Shown here in pieces: positions 1 to 11,619 of a stretch of 64,000 nucleotides of DNA. A program made the position numbers and the translations under genes. This DNA is from Megascapheus bottae. Its lineage: Eukaryota > Chordata > Mammalia > Rodentia > Geomyidae. Position 1 is the first letter of the stretch. Each line of letters begins with the position of its first letter. Where the stretch lies: NCBI GenBank assembly GCA_024803745.1, contig JANJXV010000188.1, forward strand, positions 1,081,001 through 1,145,000, given 5' to 3'. Below the pieces are notes generated by a model. It was not told the DNA's origin. It made no database searches and saw nothing but the letters and a program-made list of their open reading frames with translations.

Positions 1-27
1 AAGTTGTGTTGAAACTCAGACTTTTCT

Positions 28-95
28 CCCCCAGCTGGCTTTGAACCTCAATCTTCAGATCCTGACTATCTGGAATTACATGTGTGAGCCTCAAA
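28..95 (-). repeat. 7SL-type SINE fragment
   Basis: The reverse complement carries the 7SL/B1-like end ('GTGTGAGCC' and 'CTGGCTTTGAACCTCA' on the plus strand). Truncated. Confidence 0.6.
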
Positions 96-177
96 CCATC
101 GCTTTTGTTTTATGTTTGAATATGCTGTACCTAAAACCGTAAGAAGGAAAAGCATTGACTGTTTCAAAACATGAACA

Positions 178-331
178 GGCTGGGAGCTGGTGGCTCATAT
201 CTGTAATCCTAGCTATGCAGGAGGCTAAGATCTGAGGATGGAGGTTCAAACCCAGCCCTGGCAGGAATATCCATTGACTGACACTCTTATCTCTAATTAA
301 CCAGAAGAAAGAAGAGGAAGAAAAAAGAGAA
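178..331 (+). repeat. 7SL-type SINE left unit
   Basis: Starts 'GGCTGGGAGCTGGTGGCTCA', with the A box 'GTGGCTCATATCTGTAATCC' and an A-rich end. Only the left unit and linker are present, apart from a Geo-like remnant near 376-410. Confidence 0.75.
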
Positions 332-429
332 CAATTGGAAAGAAAATCAAGGAGGAAAGAATGAAAGCAAGCAAGTGTGTGCTCAGATAGTAGAGCAGTA
401 CCCTGGCTACCATGGCCCCCTGGGACCCA

Positions 430-903
430 TGCAGGCTTGTGCACCTTGGGTGTGATATGGAAGGCTATGGGCCATGGGATTCCCTTCCCCCCACCACCCA
501 GTAACTGAACCTGGCTGTTCCTACCTTGCGCTGAAGGGAGCAGCATGACAGAAAATACTGCATCTTCCTAAAGCTCCCAAGCACATCCACTAACCAGAGA
601 GCAGATCAAGGCAATTTCCAGCCAAGGAACCCAAGGCCTCCTCTCCCACCTTCCCCTGTGCAGAGTGGGTGTGCCCGAGAATGGGGGCGGAGGCCAGAGG
701 AAGAGGGTGGGACAGCACAACCCCAATGCCAGTGCCTCCAGCCAGTCTGCTAGGGTCTAGGGGCATCCTCACTGAGGACTGAGCATTGATGGTTTAGCTA
801 GATCCTGCCAACCACTGGATGTCATCCGTGAGAGAGGAGACATGATGAGCTGCTTCCTGTAAATTACCCACAGGGGCAGCACTAGTCCTCTAGATCACAT
901 GTG
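430..903 (+). repeat. 475-bp interspersed block, copy 1
   Basis: Aligns with 9465-9937 at about 80 % by eye. Shared anchors are 'CAAGGAACCCAAGGCCT', 'GGGACAGCACA', 'ATCCTGCCAACCACTGGATG' and 'CTTCCTGTAAATTA'. It is more GC-rich than its surroundings and has no shared open frame. It could be a solo LTR or another low-copy repeat family. Not identified. Confidence 0.75.
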
Positions 904-908
904 TACAT

Positions 909-1107
909 GTTTGGGCTTGATCTCAGGGTTAGAGCTCCATCCTTGAGCTTGTTTGGCCCAAAGCTACACCTATCACTTGAGCTATGTACTACTATCAGCA
1001 TTTTCTGAAAATAAGAGTCTCATGGCCTCTCCTGGCTGTCTGAACCATAGCCCTCAGATCTCAGCCTCTTGAGTAACTATGATTGCAAGACATGAGGGGC
1101 CAGTGAG
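909..1107 (-). repeat. 7SL-Geo dimer SINE
   Basis: The minus-strand 7SL-type unit is joined to a Geo unit. Both are diverged. Confidence 0.7.
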
Positions 1108-1109
1108 TG

Positions 1110-2828
1110 CATGTTTTCAAGGTCTGGTGTGTGTGTGTGTGATCCTGAAAGTTCTTCGTCACTGATGATCGTTATGTGAGTGGGGGTGACTTAGGCCCTC
1201 TTTTGCACTGCGTTCCCACAGGACCCTGTGAACACCTCTGCTGTAACATTTAATGTCCACGTGCCTGGTTTCTCCTCCAGTGAGTGCCTCAGGGACAGTG
1301 ACAGAAGCATTGTATCCAAAGCATCTAGAAAGGGGTCATATTTTGTGAGTGAATTCAACTCAGGTATTAAATAAGTAAATAAAATTCGTAAGGATTTGAT
1401 TGATAGCATAATACTCTTCAATGCACTTCCATGAAACTGGAACCTAGTAAAATGAGGGGAGATACATAGGGTTGAGGGAGATGGGGAAGAAGGAGACAAT
1501 TATCAAGGTGCAGTGTACTCATTAACTCATTGGCTGAGTTAAAACCTCTTTGTACAACTAATTAAAAATAATCACAGAAAAAATAATAATCACATCGGCT
1601 CCTCTCATTCTCCTGAGGTGGAAAGGTAATCAGATGCTTGGCCTCTCAGTTGACAAAGGGGCATGACAGTTCCTTGTTGCCTGCTCCTTGACCTTCCCTG
1701 CACACTGTCTTCTCACTTTGTCCCTCACCTGGTTCGTAGTCCTCTTACCGTGGCTCAGCCTTTCTCCATGCTATGTTTCCGCATCCCTGTTATATTAGTT
1801 ATCCAACTTTGCCATTAAACACTACCACAGAGATCCTAAACACAGGCATTTATTTCCTCACACTTGTAGCTTCTGTGTAGAAAGCTAGGTTGGGAGGATT
1901 GTAGTTCTGGATCATCACAGGCAAAAAAGTTCATGTTAAACTTCATGTTAGCAGAAAACCTGGGCATGGCGGCACCTTCCTATCATCTCAGCTATGGGAG
2001 GAAGCAGAATGTAGGATCACTGTCTAGCCACACTAGAGGCAAACATCAAAAATAACCTCAAAATAATCTCAAAATAACGATGCAGAACTAGGGTTTTCTG
2101 TATGACCAGGAGAACTGGTAAAAGCAAACCTGAGGCCTCCATTGTTCATTTTGCCCCAAAAGAGAACTTGGCTGAGTGTCTTTTTCAATAAAGAATTGTT
2201 GGAAAAATCTGTCTTTCTGTTTTCCTATCCATCCATCAATCTGTCTACATACATTGCTTGGCTGTGAACATATTTCCCATTAGTGAGAATTAGTGGGTGC
2301 CAGTAATTCACACTTGTACCAGGTTTGAAGCCATTCCAGGCAGAAAATTCTGAGATACTCTTACCTCTAAATAAGCAAAATTTCAGGGGTGGCACTGTGG
2401 ATCATAAAAGCGCAGCAGTTAAAATAGAGACAGGAGAGATGGAGAAAATGAAAAATATTCTACTGAATGTTCAGACCTCATTTTTTCCATCCGTGCACAA
2501 TCAAATTTATAGCATGCCATCTTTACCAAAGTGAATGTTGGAGCTTTTATATTTCAGTGAAACAATGAAAATATAAACAGTTTACCAGTAAAACTGTCTA
2601 TATTTAATGACTTCCGGGCTATATTGAACTCATTTTTATCTTTAAAAAAAATAGACTGGCTGACATGGTAGAATCTCATTGTCACCATGGGTATAGTCAC
2701 GAAAACTTTTCTTACCATACAGTTTCATCATACAATATACATAGTAGTCTGAATTATTGTGGAAAAATTTACAGATAAAACACTAAAAATAGAATAAGCA
2801 GATCATCCATATTTATAACTCATTCCAG
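1110..2828. other. Mostly unassigned intergenic stretch
   Basis: No gene is seen. It contains a short (TG)n at 1127-1141, a diverged MaLR-like piece near 1790-1900, and a degraded SINE-like segment near 1950-2060. The short open frames here have no splice signals or recognisable similarity. Confidence 0.5.
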
Positions 2829-3050
2829 TGTGACAATTTTTCATATTTTTTCCCAGTCTTGGGGCTTCAACTCAGGGCTTGGACAATTTCCTTAGGCTTT
2901 TTCAATTTTAGCACTCTACAACTTGAGCCACAGCACCACATCTGGCCTTTTCTGTGTATTTGGTACTGAAGAACCAGTTCTCGGGCTTTGTGCATGCTAG
3001 GCAAGCATTTTACCCCAACACCACTCGCCTGGCTTCTATGTGACAATTTT
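2829..3050 (-). repeat. IDL-Geo SINE with target-site duplication
   Basis: A minus-strand dimer with the ID-like unit at 2945-3034 and the Geo unit at 2850-2945. It is flanked by the 12-bp direct repeat 'TGTGACAATTTT' at 2829-2840 and 3039-3050, as expected for LINE-1-driven insertion. Confidence 0.85.
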
Positions 3051-3654
3051 AACACTTGGGTGAAACCAAGTTTATGGGTACAAGATGGCAAATTACAGCC
3101 TGTGATGCCATGTAATTGAGACACATCCCTCATCTGTTATGTCATCTTTTTCTTATTTCACTTCAGCCAGGGATTCAAAATGGTTTTAGGACCACAGAAG
3201 TGAATATTGCTTTTCCACTCAAAAGTAGAATCAGTAAGGCCCAACATGTGGTTTGTAATGAACAGACAGGCCTTTCCCAAAGAAGAGTAAGTTCTGTTGG
3301 TCAGCACCCCAACTCATAAGGGAAGAATTCCCAAATTGTTCAATTGCAATGAGATATTGTGCAATGGCATTTAATAAGAAGAAGCTGTGCTGTGGACTGA
3401 GGACACAGCTGTGTGGTAAAGACTACCTCAGCACCACCAAAAACTGAACTCAAAACCAAAGGCAAATTACATACGAATTTCAGCAGTTAACATTCAAGTA
3501 TATTTGAGGATATCAGATTGCTATATTACAAACTCATACAGTCTGTTAAAAATCAAATATTATACTTGTATGTATTTTTCAAAATTGTCTCTAGTTGTTC
3601 CAATCAGTTGCATTTCCTGACCTAGAAAATAGTGGGAGTGTGAGGAAATGGTAG

Positions 3655-3900
3655 ATGTCTTAGTTTTTGTTGCTATAATAAAAGACCTGACTCTGAGAAG
3701 TTTATGGTTCTGAAGGCTGCGGGGTCCCAGCCCAAGGCTGTATATCCAATGAGGACAGATGCATATCCCTCGTGGGTAGTGGATGGAGAGGCAGTGAGGA
3801 AGGGAAGGAGCCCTTTTAGGAGGAACTCATTCTTAAGGTTCTTCATCTGTAGCACTGACATTTGCTCATTCTTTAAAGGACCAGCTGCCTAGGGTAGTTT
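3655..3900 (+). repeat. Possible old MaLR-type LTR fragment
   Basis: 'TTGTTGCTATAATAAAAGAC' and the following 'GGTTCTGAAGGCTG' resemble the conserved internal part of mammalian MaLR LTRs as I remember them. The similarity is diverged and the boundaries are approximate. Confidence 0.35.
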
Positions 3901-4384
3901 ATTAATTTATGGCTAGCAGATGTGGATTCACATGTGTTCAGAAAAGGGCTTGGCATTGAGATAGAAATACAAGAAGATGGGACAGGAAACTACCTGTTAT
4001 TCACACACACTGCAGGCAAATGATGACCTAACAAAACAGAGGACATGAGAAAGGTCTTCCTTCAGCAGTGCAGAATTAACATGCTTCATTAGTGCAGAAT
4101 TAACAATCAACCCTGGAAATAGCTAACAATTTATAAAACTAAGACAGAGAATCCACTTGTTTGTAAGTAACTCAGTTGTTTCCAAAATTATGGCTCAAAA
4201 ATTCAAATTATGCAGTACCAATTTATGATAGAAATCAGGCAGAATGTTGATGACGATAACTAAAGTTACCCATGTGTTTACCACCCGTGTCTTATCTGAG
4301 TAGTCCCAACTGTAAGTGATATGCTTCCTGTGACATTTGGAAGAACTTAATAAAGAAAAAAACAGCATGCCAATATATCTTAAT

Positions 4385-4593
4385 AAAGAAATGACATGCC
4401 AGTGGCTCATCCCAATAGTCCTAGATACTAAAAGGCTCAGGGGATCAGGGTTTGTAGCCACCTGGGGCAGGTAACAACAAGAGAGCACTATCTTCAGTTA
4501 ACCAGCAAAAGGCAAGAGAATGGAGGCTTGACTCAAGTGGAACAAGACTAACCATAATCAAAAAGCCATGTTTGAGCCTCAGATTTCAAGTCT
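4385..4593 (+). repeat. 7SL-Geo dimer SINE
   Basis: A diverged dimer also present at 35545-35745 in the other segmental-duplication copy, so it predates that duplication. Confidence 0.7.
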
Positions 4594-4594
4594 T

Positions 4595-4600
4595 AGCGCG

Positions 4601-4639
<39 letters not shown>
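4595..4639 (+). repeat. (CG)n(CA)n microsatellite
   Basis: Seven CG units followed by CA units. The alternating purine-pyrimidine run could form Z-DNA. The counterpart in copy 2 (35765-35806) has only CA. Confidence 0.95.
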
Positions 4640-4640
<1 letters not shown>

Positions 4641-4659
4641 ATATTAAGAGCTTACCAGT

Positions 4660-5216
4660 ATAACCCTCATCCCCAAACCAGACAGAGATTCATCAAAGAA
4701 GGAGAACCACAGACCTGTTTCTTTGATGAACATCGATGCAAAACTTCTCAACAAAATACTGGCCAACTGTCTACAACAACTCATCAAAAAAATTATACAC
4801 TATGATCAAACAGGTTTCATCACAGGGAGGCAAAACTGGTTCAACATACGCAAATCGATTAATATAATTCAACACATCAACAGGAGCAGGGACAAAAATC
4901 ACATGATTGTCTAAAGAGATGCAGAAAAGGCATTTGACAAGATCCAACACCCCTTTACGTTAAAAGCTCTGGAGAAACTAGGAATCCATGGAACATTCCT
5001 CAATATAATAAAGGCTGTGTATGACAAACCCACAGCTAGTATTATACTTAACGGCGAAAAGCTAAAGCCATTCCCTCTAAAATTAGGAATGAGACAAGGA
5101 TGCCCACTCTCGCCACTCCTCTTTAACATAGTATTATAATTCCTAGCCAGTGCAATAAGGCAAGAAGCAAGCATAAAGGGGAGCCAAATAGGGAAAGGGG
5201 AAGTAAAACTTTCAAG
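4660..5216 (+). mobile_element. LINE-1 ORF2 fragment (reverse transcriptase region)
   Basis: Plus-strand frames give '[20 protein letters not shown]' and 'KNHMIV', then '[13 protein letters not shown]', the L1 reverse transcriptase core before the catalytic FADD-type motif. Internal stops and both ends missing make it a dead fragment. It replaces about 950 bp present in copy 2 and has no visible target-site duplication. Confidence 0.85.
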
Positions 5217-5561
5217 GTCTGGTGGGCACTAATTATGGGATTAGCATTTGCAGAACTGACCATGGTCTCCAGAGCTATGGTAAATGTAAGAGGCGTCTAA
5301 GGTTCCTGCAGTACTGTATTTGTATGTGGTGTGACCCTCTGTGAGAATGGGAAAGCACAGAGGAGATGCACTGAATGAAAAATACACAGGAGTGATTTCC
5401 CACTGAGAGCGATGCAGTGGGGAGCATCTCTGTATGGCAGACTGTGTAGCCCTCATTCTACTTTAACCTAAGGCATATTCGTGACCCTAATGCAACAATA
5501 ACACATTGGTATTGTGCAACAATGGTAAGCAGTGGTGGTGTAAGTAATCTAAAAGACCTCA

Positions 5562-5806
5562 GAATTCAGGTGCTGGTTACTCACAGTCTAATCCTGGTTA
5601 CTAAGAAGGCTGAGATGTGAGGATTGTGGTTCAAAGACAGACAGCCAAGGCAAAAAAAAAGTCCATAAGTCCCTCACATCTTATAAGATTCTCAGAAAAA
5701 GACAGTAATGGGGTTATGGCTTAAGTGGTAGAACCCTAGTGTTAAGCAAAAAGAAGCTCAGGGACAGAGCTCAAGCCTGAGTTCAAGTCCCAGGTCAAAA
5801 AAAAAA
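5562..5806 (+). repeat. 7SL-Geo dimer SINE
   Basis: Full dimer ending in an A-run. Orthologous within the duplication to 37113-37330. Confidence 0.75.
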
Positions 5807-6299
5807 GGATAAAAGACCTGTGACATATTTAGTTGTCCAAACTTCATCCTCCTTTCAATGTGGTGGCCCTACCTTCACCCTCCATTTGATGTATATTTTG
5901 TATGGAGAAATACTCATAATATGGCAATTCAGACTCTTCCAAGACTGATTCAGACAACTTAGAGGAGACATTAGAATCATCTGTTCGAGTAATTCACCTA
6001 CCATCTGTCGAATGTAACTGTAACCCCTCAAAACATTATAATAAAAAATAACAAAAACAATCATCTGTTCCATTTATTTGGTGTGTGGTCTATAAAGTAA
6101 AAGTAGTTCAAAATGTGTATATATTTCTGTAAATACTTTCAATGCCATATATCAAATATATAAATATGGTAATTATTTATCTTTTTATATTAGCACTGAA
6201 GATACTTCTGAAATGAACACATTTCATTAAAGGTTAGAGGAAAAATTAAGAAGCAAATATATAAGATAAAGACATGACGATATTACTTTCGCTATATAT

Positions 6300-6872
6300 A
6301 ATGGCTACTATTTCTTTTATACGTTCTACTTTTTTATTGTAATTAATAGAAGGGTTACACTTATATTCCCCAGATAAAAGGTGCATTACTTCACATACAT
6401 TGATAGCCCTTCTCATGTTTTTGTCCCCATTTCCTTCCTCCCACCCACTCCCCTCATTTTGTTTCCCCCTTCCCTTTCCTATTTCAAATAAACAAATAAA
6501 TGTATATACCATATACCAAATAACAAGGTAAGATACTGTAACAATATGGCAAGGGACAACAAAAGAGATGGGAAATAACATAGTACATTTAGAACAGCAA
6601 TCACATATTATATTTCTCTTGTTTCCATATCCTGGAGGTCCTTTCATTTAGCCTCATCCTATGTAGCCTTTTGTAACTTGGTTTTGAGCTAATTGTAATC
6701 CTCTGCTAGGAGAGTCCAAGGTTTGTACTAATTATGACAAATGAGGGAAACCATTGAGCCTATGTTCCTTTGGGTCTGGATTACTTCACTTACTATGATT
6801 TTTTCCAAGTCTTTACATTTCCTTACAAATGGGGTGATATCCTTCTTTCTGATGACAATGGCTACTATTTCT
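6300..6872 (-). mobile_element. LINE-1 3' end with 16-bp target-site duplication
   Basis: Antisense L1 3' UTR and end of ORF2. 'AATGGCTACTATTTCT' flanks it at 6300-6315 and 6857-6872. Copy 2 of the segmental duplication has the uninterrupted site near 37,710, so the insertion followed the duplication. Confidence 0.85.
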
Positions 6873-7282
6873 AAATTATTTTTTCAATATTCATTAATAC
6901 TGTTCAGTAAAAAGGACCTTGTTTGAACTGGCTTTATCATTTAGGTAATTTCTTCTTGATAAGCATTGAAAACAAGTGTTGTTGCTGCTATAGTTGTCAG
7001 GTCACTGGTCATGTCCTTCAAGCATGTGAGTATGGGAAAACCTTGCAGATACACAGAACTATGGCTGATGGGAATATTTCAGCAAGCAATTAACTCAAGA
7101 ACATCCCATGAGCTTTGGAAGATAGGGTATCAAATACATAATTTTAAAAGTACTACTATTTCACTGGGATAGAATTAAATATAAAACATTTTCAAGAGAG
7201 GAATTGCTTATATATAAAAAGATGATATTCCCATGATAAGAGAATTCCTATATAGTGATTTAAACAAAAGAAAAGGTTATGC

Positions 7283-7525
7283 CAGCTGGGCTCTGGTGAT
7301 TCACACCTGTACTCCTAACTACTTAGGAGGCTGAGATCAAAGAATCAAAGTTTGAAACCAGCTTAGGCAGCAAAGTCTGTGAGACTCTTTTCTGCAATGA
7401 ACCACTTAAAAATCCAGAAATGGAGCTGTGGCTCAAGTGGGAGACTGCTAACCTGGAACAAAATAATCAGTGCCTGGGCCCTAATTCAAGACTCAGGAGC
7501 AACCCCAAAAGGAAAAACGAGAGCT
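7283..7525 (+). repeat. 7SL-Geo dimer SINE
   Basis: Counterpart of 38155-38395 in copy 2. Confidence 0.75.
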
Positions 7526-7991
7526 CTGTCCTAGATACACAAGGACAGAAAAGCATGTTAACCTATGCATTAAGGAAAAGCTTTCAGTGAGAAGAGAGTA
7601 GTAAATCATATCAGAGAGTTCAATGGAAACTTTGTTCTGCACATTAGATTTAATAGAGCAAGTTTTACCACAATGTACAACTTTCCCCTATGAGAAAAAA
7701 TTATAAGCTTTAAGATATAAAGCAAAAGGGCAATTCTTTGTTTCTTTGGTTTTCAGATTCAGCCGGTTCCAATCATTAAAATGAGGGCCCCTTACTCTTG
7801 CTAAGCTTTCTAGACCACTCCAGGGCTCTACCACTTGAGGCACAATGCCTACATCCGTTTTTGCTACTTATTATGGACAGGGAGTATTCCAGACTGTTGT
7901 GATGAATTGGCCTTGAACTTGGACCTTCCAGTTCCCAGCCTCTTGATTAACAAAAGTATAAATTGTGTTTGGTAGGAAGATATTTCTTTAT

Positions 7992-8097
7992 TCCGGTGGT
8001 AGGGCTTGAATTCTGGACCTGGATGCTGTCCCTGAGCTCTTCAGCTCAAGGCTAGTGCTCTACCACTTGAACCACAGCACGACTCCCAGAAGATATT

Positions 8098-8144
<47 letters not shown>

Positions 8145-8197
8145 GTAATGTATAGAAGGATTACAGTTACATTCACCAGATAGTAGGTGTGTTGCTC
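7992..8197 (-). repeat. Geo half-SINE, (ATT)n and L1 tail
   Basis: A Geo unit alone (7992-8092), then about fifteen ATT repeats (8100-8144), then a short antisense L1 3' end (8145-8197). This composite is absent from copy 2. Confidence 0.75.
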
Positions 8198-9309
8198 AGA
8201 AAATATTTATTAAATGTGAGAAATATTTCCTTCTGCCATCATTCCTTTCCTATTCATTATGACAACACAGATGCCAAGGAAATGGGTATCTTTCTAGCTG
8301 CCTCCTGCTCATTCCCTGACTGTAAGGATAAAATGATGAACCTAGGCACTCTCTGCTCTGCGTCCCTGGAGGCATGTCTGTCAGTATTCTTTCTCTGGAG
8401 GAGCCATATCTCAATATGAATGTTTCCTCCTACTGGTATTCCTTTCAGCCACCAAGAAAAATCCTTCTCAATTCCTACATTGAAGGGGTTCTGGAGACAA
8501 TTCTTTGCTGATACAACACTACAATGTAAATATGCATCCTGTTTGTTCACTGATTAACTGTTTCTCCAGCGGTAAATTTTCAGAAGGAGAAATTGATTCA
8601 GTGTCTATACATAGCAAATATACAATGTAACACAATTTTATACATAATTTTATAAATAACAGAATTTTAACATGGCATAAATGACCAATTCCTATGTTCC
8701 TACAGGATATGTGGATTAATGGTTTCCTTCAACTTGGTTATAGTCTCTACAGGGTCTTTTATCTGTGTATACTCACAGCAGAATGTCCAATATAAATCTA
8801 TGCTAAGCTGTATTTACATCAGTCTAAAAACACTTGATTGTATTTTTTTGATTCCACTCATTAAAATGAAAGATTCTGTTTGTTTTGCAATATTAAACAC
8901 CCTTTCAATTATCTCCTTCAGACACAAGAAGTTAGGTTATGTCAGACTCTTATCTCCCTCAGTCTATATACTGAAGGTAACACTTGGATACTACATGGTA
9001 TATTTACATCCTTATCTTGGGTATTAATGATATTAATATGAAATTATGACGTTGGAGCCTTTAGAATTATTTTCATTTGGTAAGAAGCTAAGGGTTAAAA
9101 ACAAAATAGGATTCTTAATTCCTACTGCTCTGTAAGTCTGATTTGGATTTAAACTTTATCATGTGAGGCTTATCAGAAGCACAAATCATAATCACATTTT
9201 GAGTGTAAATCCAAAGAAGAACACAAAAACATAAAATGTCCATAGAAAATGTTAATTTGAAAAAAATGAAAAAATATATGTGCAGAAAGACTTAGAGAAG
9301 AATGGTTAA

Positions 9310-9455
9310 CACAGGTGCAGTGACTTACATCTATAATCCCAGCGACACAGGAAGCTGAGAAGTGAGTATGGTAGTCCAAGGACATCACAGCAAAATATCA
9401 CAAGTTTCAGCTCAATAAAAAGCTGGTTGCTGTGGCTCACATCTGTCATGTGGGC
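9310..9455 (+). repeat. Two partial 7SL-type SINE units
   Basis: 'GTGCAGTGACTTACATCTAT' and, from 9415, 'GGTTGCTGTGGCTCACATCT' are two truncated left units in tandem. Confidence 0.6.
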
Positions 9456-9464
9456 TCTGTGAGA

Positions 9465-9937
9465 AGCCCAGGGGGCCCATGCCGGGTTCTGAGCCTCCTG
9501 TGGGACATGGAAGGCTGTGGGCCTTGAGGGATCCTGAGGAACTAGACTTGGCCTGATCCTACTGGGTGGGCGCTGAAGTGAGCAGCATGGCAGAAAGGTG
9601 CTGCATCCTCCTGCAGCTCCCAAGTGCATCCACTACCCAGAGAGCAGAGCAAGGAGGTTTCCAGTCAAGGAACCCAAGGCCTTGTCACCCACTGTCCCCT
9701 ATGCAGAGTGGGCATGCCCAAGAGTGTGGGGGTGGAGCCCAGAGGAAGGGGGCGGGGACAGCACAGTCCCAATGCCAGGGCCTCTGGCCAGTCAGCTAAG
9801 GTCTAGGGCTTCCTCACTGAGGGCTCAGCATAGCATGGGAGAACTAGATCCTGCCAACCACTGGATGTCATCTGGAAGAGAGGAGACAAGTTGAGTCGCT
9901 TCCTGTAAATTATCCAGAGCTGCAGCACTCCTCTCTC
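9465..9937 (+). repeat. 475-bp interspersed block, copy 2
   Basis: Partner of 430-903 in direct orientation. Both copies lie just downstream of a 7SL-type SINE half, so a longer shared unit is possible. The right boundary is sharp: similarity ends after 'GCAGCACT'. The open frames here are not conserved in copy 1. Confidence 0.75.
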
Positions 9938-10180
9938 AAACTCTGTTTTCGTGTGTGTGTGCGTGTGTGTCCTAAGGCTTGAACTCTGTCCCTGAGCTTC
10001 CTTTTTTTTTTTGTCAAGGCTGGCTTTAAAACACAATCCTCAAATCTCAAGCCCCAAACTAGCTCAGATTTCAGGCACTGGGAACTGGATGTTTGAATTT
10101 TTAACAGACTACTTCACCTAGTCTTCCTTCTAAAGACTTCAAACCAGGAACTGGGATATCCATATTGTACATTTGGAGGG

Positions 10181-10372
10181 GCTGGGAGTTTGGCCTAGTG
10201 GTTAAAGTGCTTGCCTAGCATGCATCAAGACCCGGGTTCGATTCCTCGGTACCACATGCAGAAAAAAAGCCAGTAGTGGTGCTGAGGCTCAAGTAGTAGA
10301 GCTCTAGCCTTGAGAAAGTCCAAGGACAGTGCTCAGGTCCTGAGCTCATGCCCAAGACTGGCAGAAAAAAAA
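10181..10372 (+). repeat. IDL-Geo dimer SINE, full length
   Basis: The ID-like unit has the A box 'TTGGCCTAGTGGTTAAAGTG' and B box 'GGGTTCGATTCC'. The Geo unit and A-run follow. It is one of the least diverged copies. Confidence 0.9.
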
Positions 10373-11087
10373 CATTTGGAAACTGAGGCACAGAGAAAAG
10401 AAGTAACAATTCAGGTGGCAGGGATTAACAGCGTTGCTTCCTATTAAGCTTCCTGGTCATTGTGGCTTTCTGAAGGGTCTGACCCAGCTCCTGATTGGTC
10501 TACGGGCTTCTGTTCCTGCACCCCCTTTATAGGAAACACTGTGGACACTGGGATGGGATCGTTCTCTGTGTGGTTGTCATGGGCACTGTAGTGTGCTGAA
10601 CACCATCCGGGGCCTCCATCTTCATGTAAGAAGCACCTACCTTAGGTGTGGCAGCCAAAGTGTTCCCAGATATGGCCCCACAGGCCCTTCTGCATTACAG
10701 GTAATCACATTCTGGTGCCCTGGCATCAGGTGATCACCACCTATGAGCCAACCCTCCTGTGTTGGTACACCAAGACCCAGAGGAGAAAGATTCCTCCATG
10801 CCCATCCATGCTTCTGAGATAAGATTTGTGCTCTAGAGTGCCAAGTGTCAGTAATCCTAGCTACTTAGAATGCTGATATCTGAGGACAGCCACAAAGAAA
10901 AGACCATAAGACCAAAATATCCAAAACCCAGAAGTGGAGCTGTGACACAAGGAGTAAAGCACTATCCTTGATAACAAAAACTAAGGGACAATGCCAAAGG
11001 CTGATTTCAAATACAAATATGAGCACAAACAATAAATGGAGAGAGAAAGGGCAGACTGACACTGTCTAAAAAGAAGTGAACCTGTGA
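10373..11087. other. Unassigned stretch
   Basis: No gene is recognised. 'CTGATTGGTC' (CCAAT-like) and 'CCCCTTTATAGG' (TATA-like) at 10490-10535 could be an LTR promoter remnant. Short degraded SINE-like pieces lie near 10845-11000. Confidence 0.4.
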
Positions 11088-11312
11088 CAGCTGGGCACTA
11101 GTGGCGAATGCCTGTCATCCTTGTACTCGGGAGGCGGAAATTGAGGATCACAGTTCAAAGCCAGCCCAATTAGTAAAGTCCATGAGACTCATCTCCAACG
11201 AATGACCGGAAAACCAGAAATGGTGCTGTGGCTCAAAGTGGTAAAATGTTTGAGCAAAGAGCACAAAGGCAGTGCCCAAGCCCCCTGACTAGTAAAAGTT
11301 TGAAAAGAAAAA
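11088..11312 (+). repeat. 7SL-Geo dimer SINE
   Basis: Starts 'AGCTGGGCACTAGTGGCGAA' and ends in the Geo tail and a short A-rich run. Confidence 0.8.
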
Positions 11313-11619
11313 TAAATGCATTCATTATCTGACTTTCGTAGCTGTAACCTTGTGTATATCACCTTTATAATAACAATAACAAATAAAACTTAAAAATAAC
11401 CAAACAAATGAAATTTCCTCCCTGAAAGGATTACTGCCTAATACATCATCACAGAAGAGGGCCTGACAGGAGGCAAAGGGCAGCTGGTTGACCTGCAGGG
11501 TCACTGTTCAGTGCTCTGGTTCCTGCTCTGCCTCATGACAAAAAACCCAAATAAACAAACAAACAAAAAAAAAAACAAGAGGAGGATTTACAGGGAATGA
11601 CAAGGAGTTAATTCTTCCC

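Larger units (their letters stand above)
3915..8930 (+). repeat. Direct segmental duplication, copy 1
   Basis: Collinear with 35115-39735. Matching anchors include 3932-4110 with 35120-35300, 5216-5460 with 36779-37010, 5860-6250 with 37350-37680, 6875-8060 with 37730-38820 and 8710-8880 with 39330-39480. By eye the copies differ by about 10-15 % plus indels. Copy-specific insertions are an L1 at 6316-6856, an L1 fragment at 4660-5216 and an (ATT)n block at 8100-8144. No coding frame is shared by the copies. Confidence 0.88.

Noticed and set aside
10181..10260. tRNA genes suggested by A- and B-box motifs
   Set aside because: These boxes lie in the ID-like unit of dispersed IDL-Geo SINEs, followed by the Geo unit and A-tail. 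No cloverleaf with a CCA-ready end is present.
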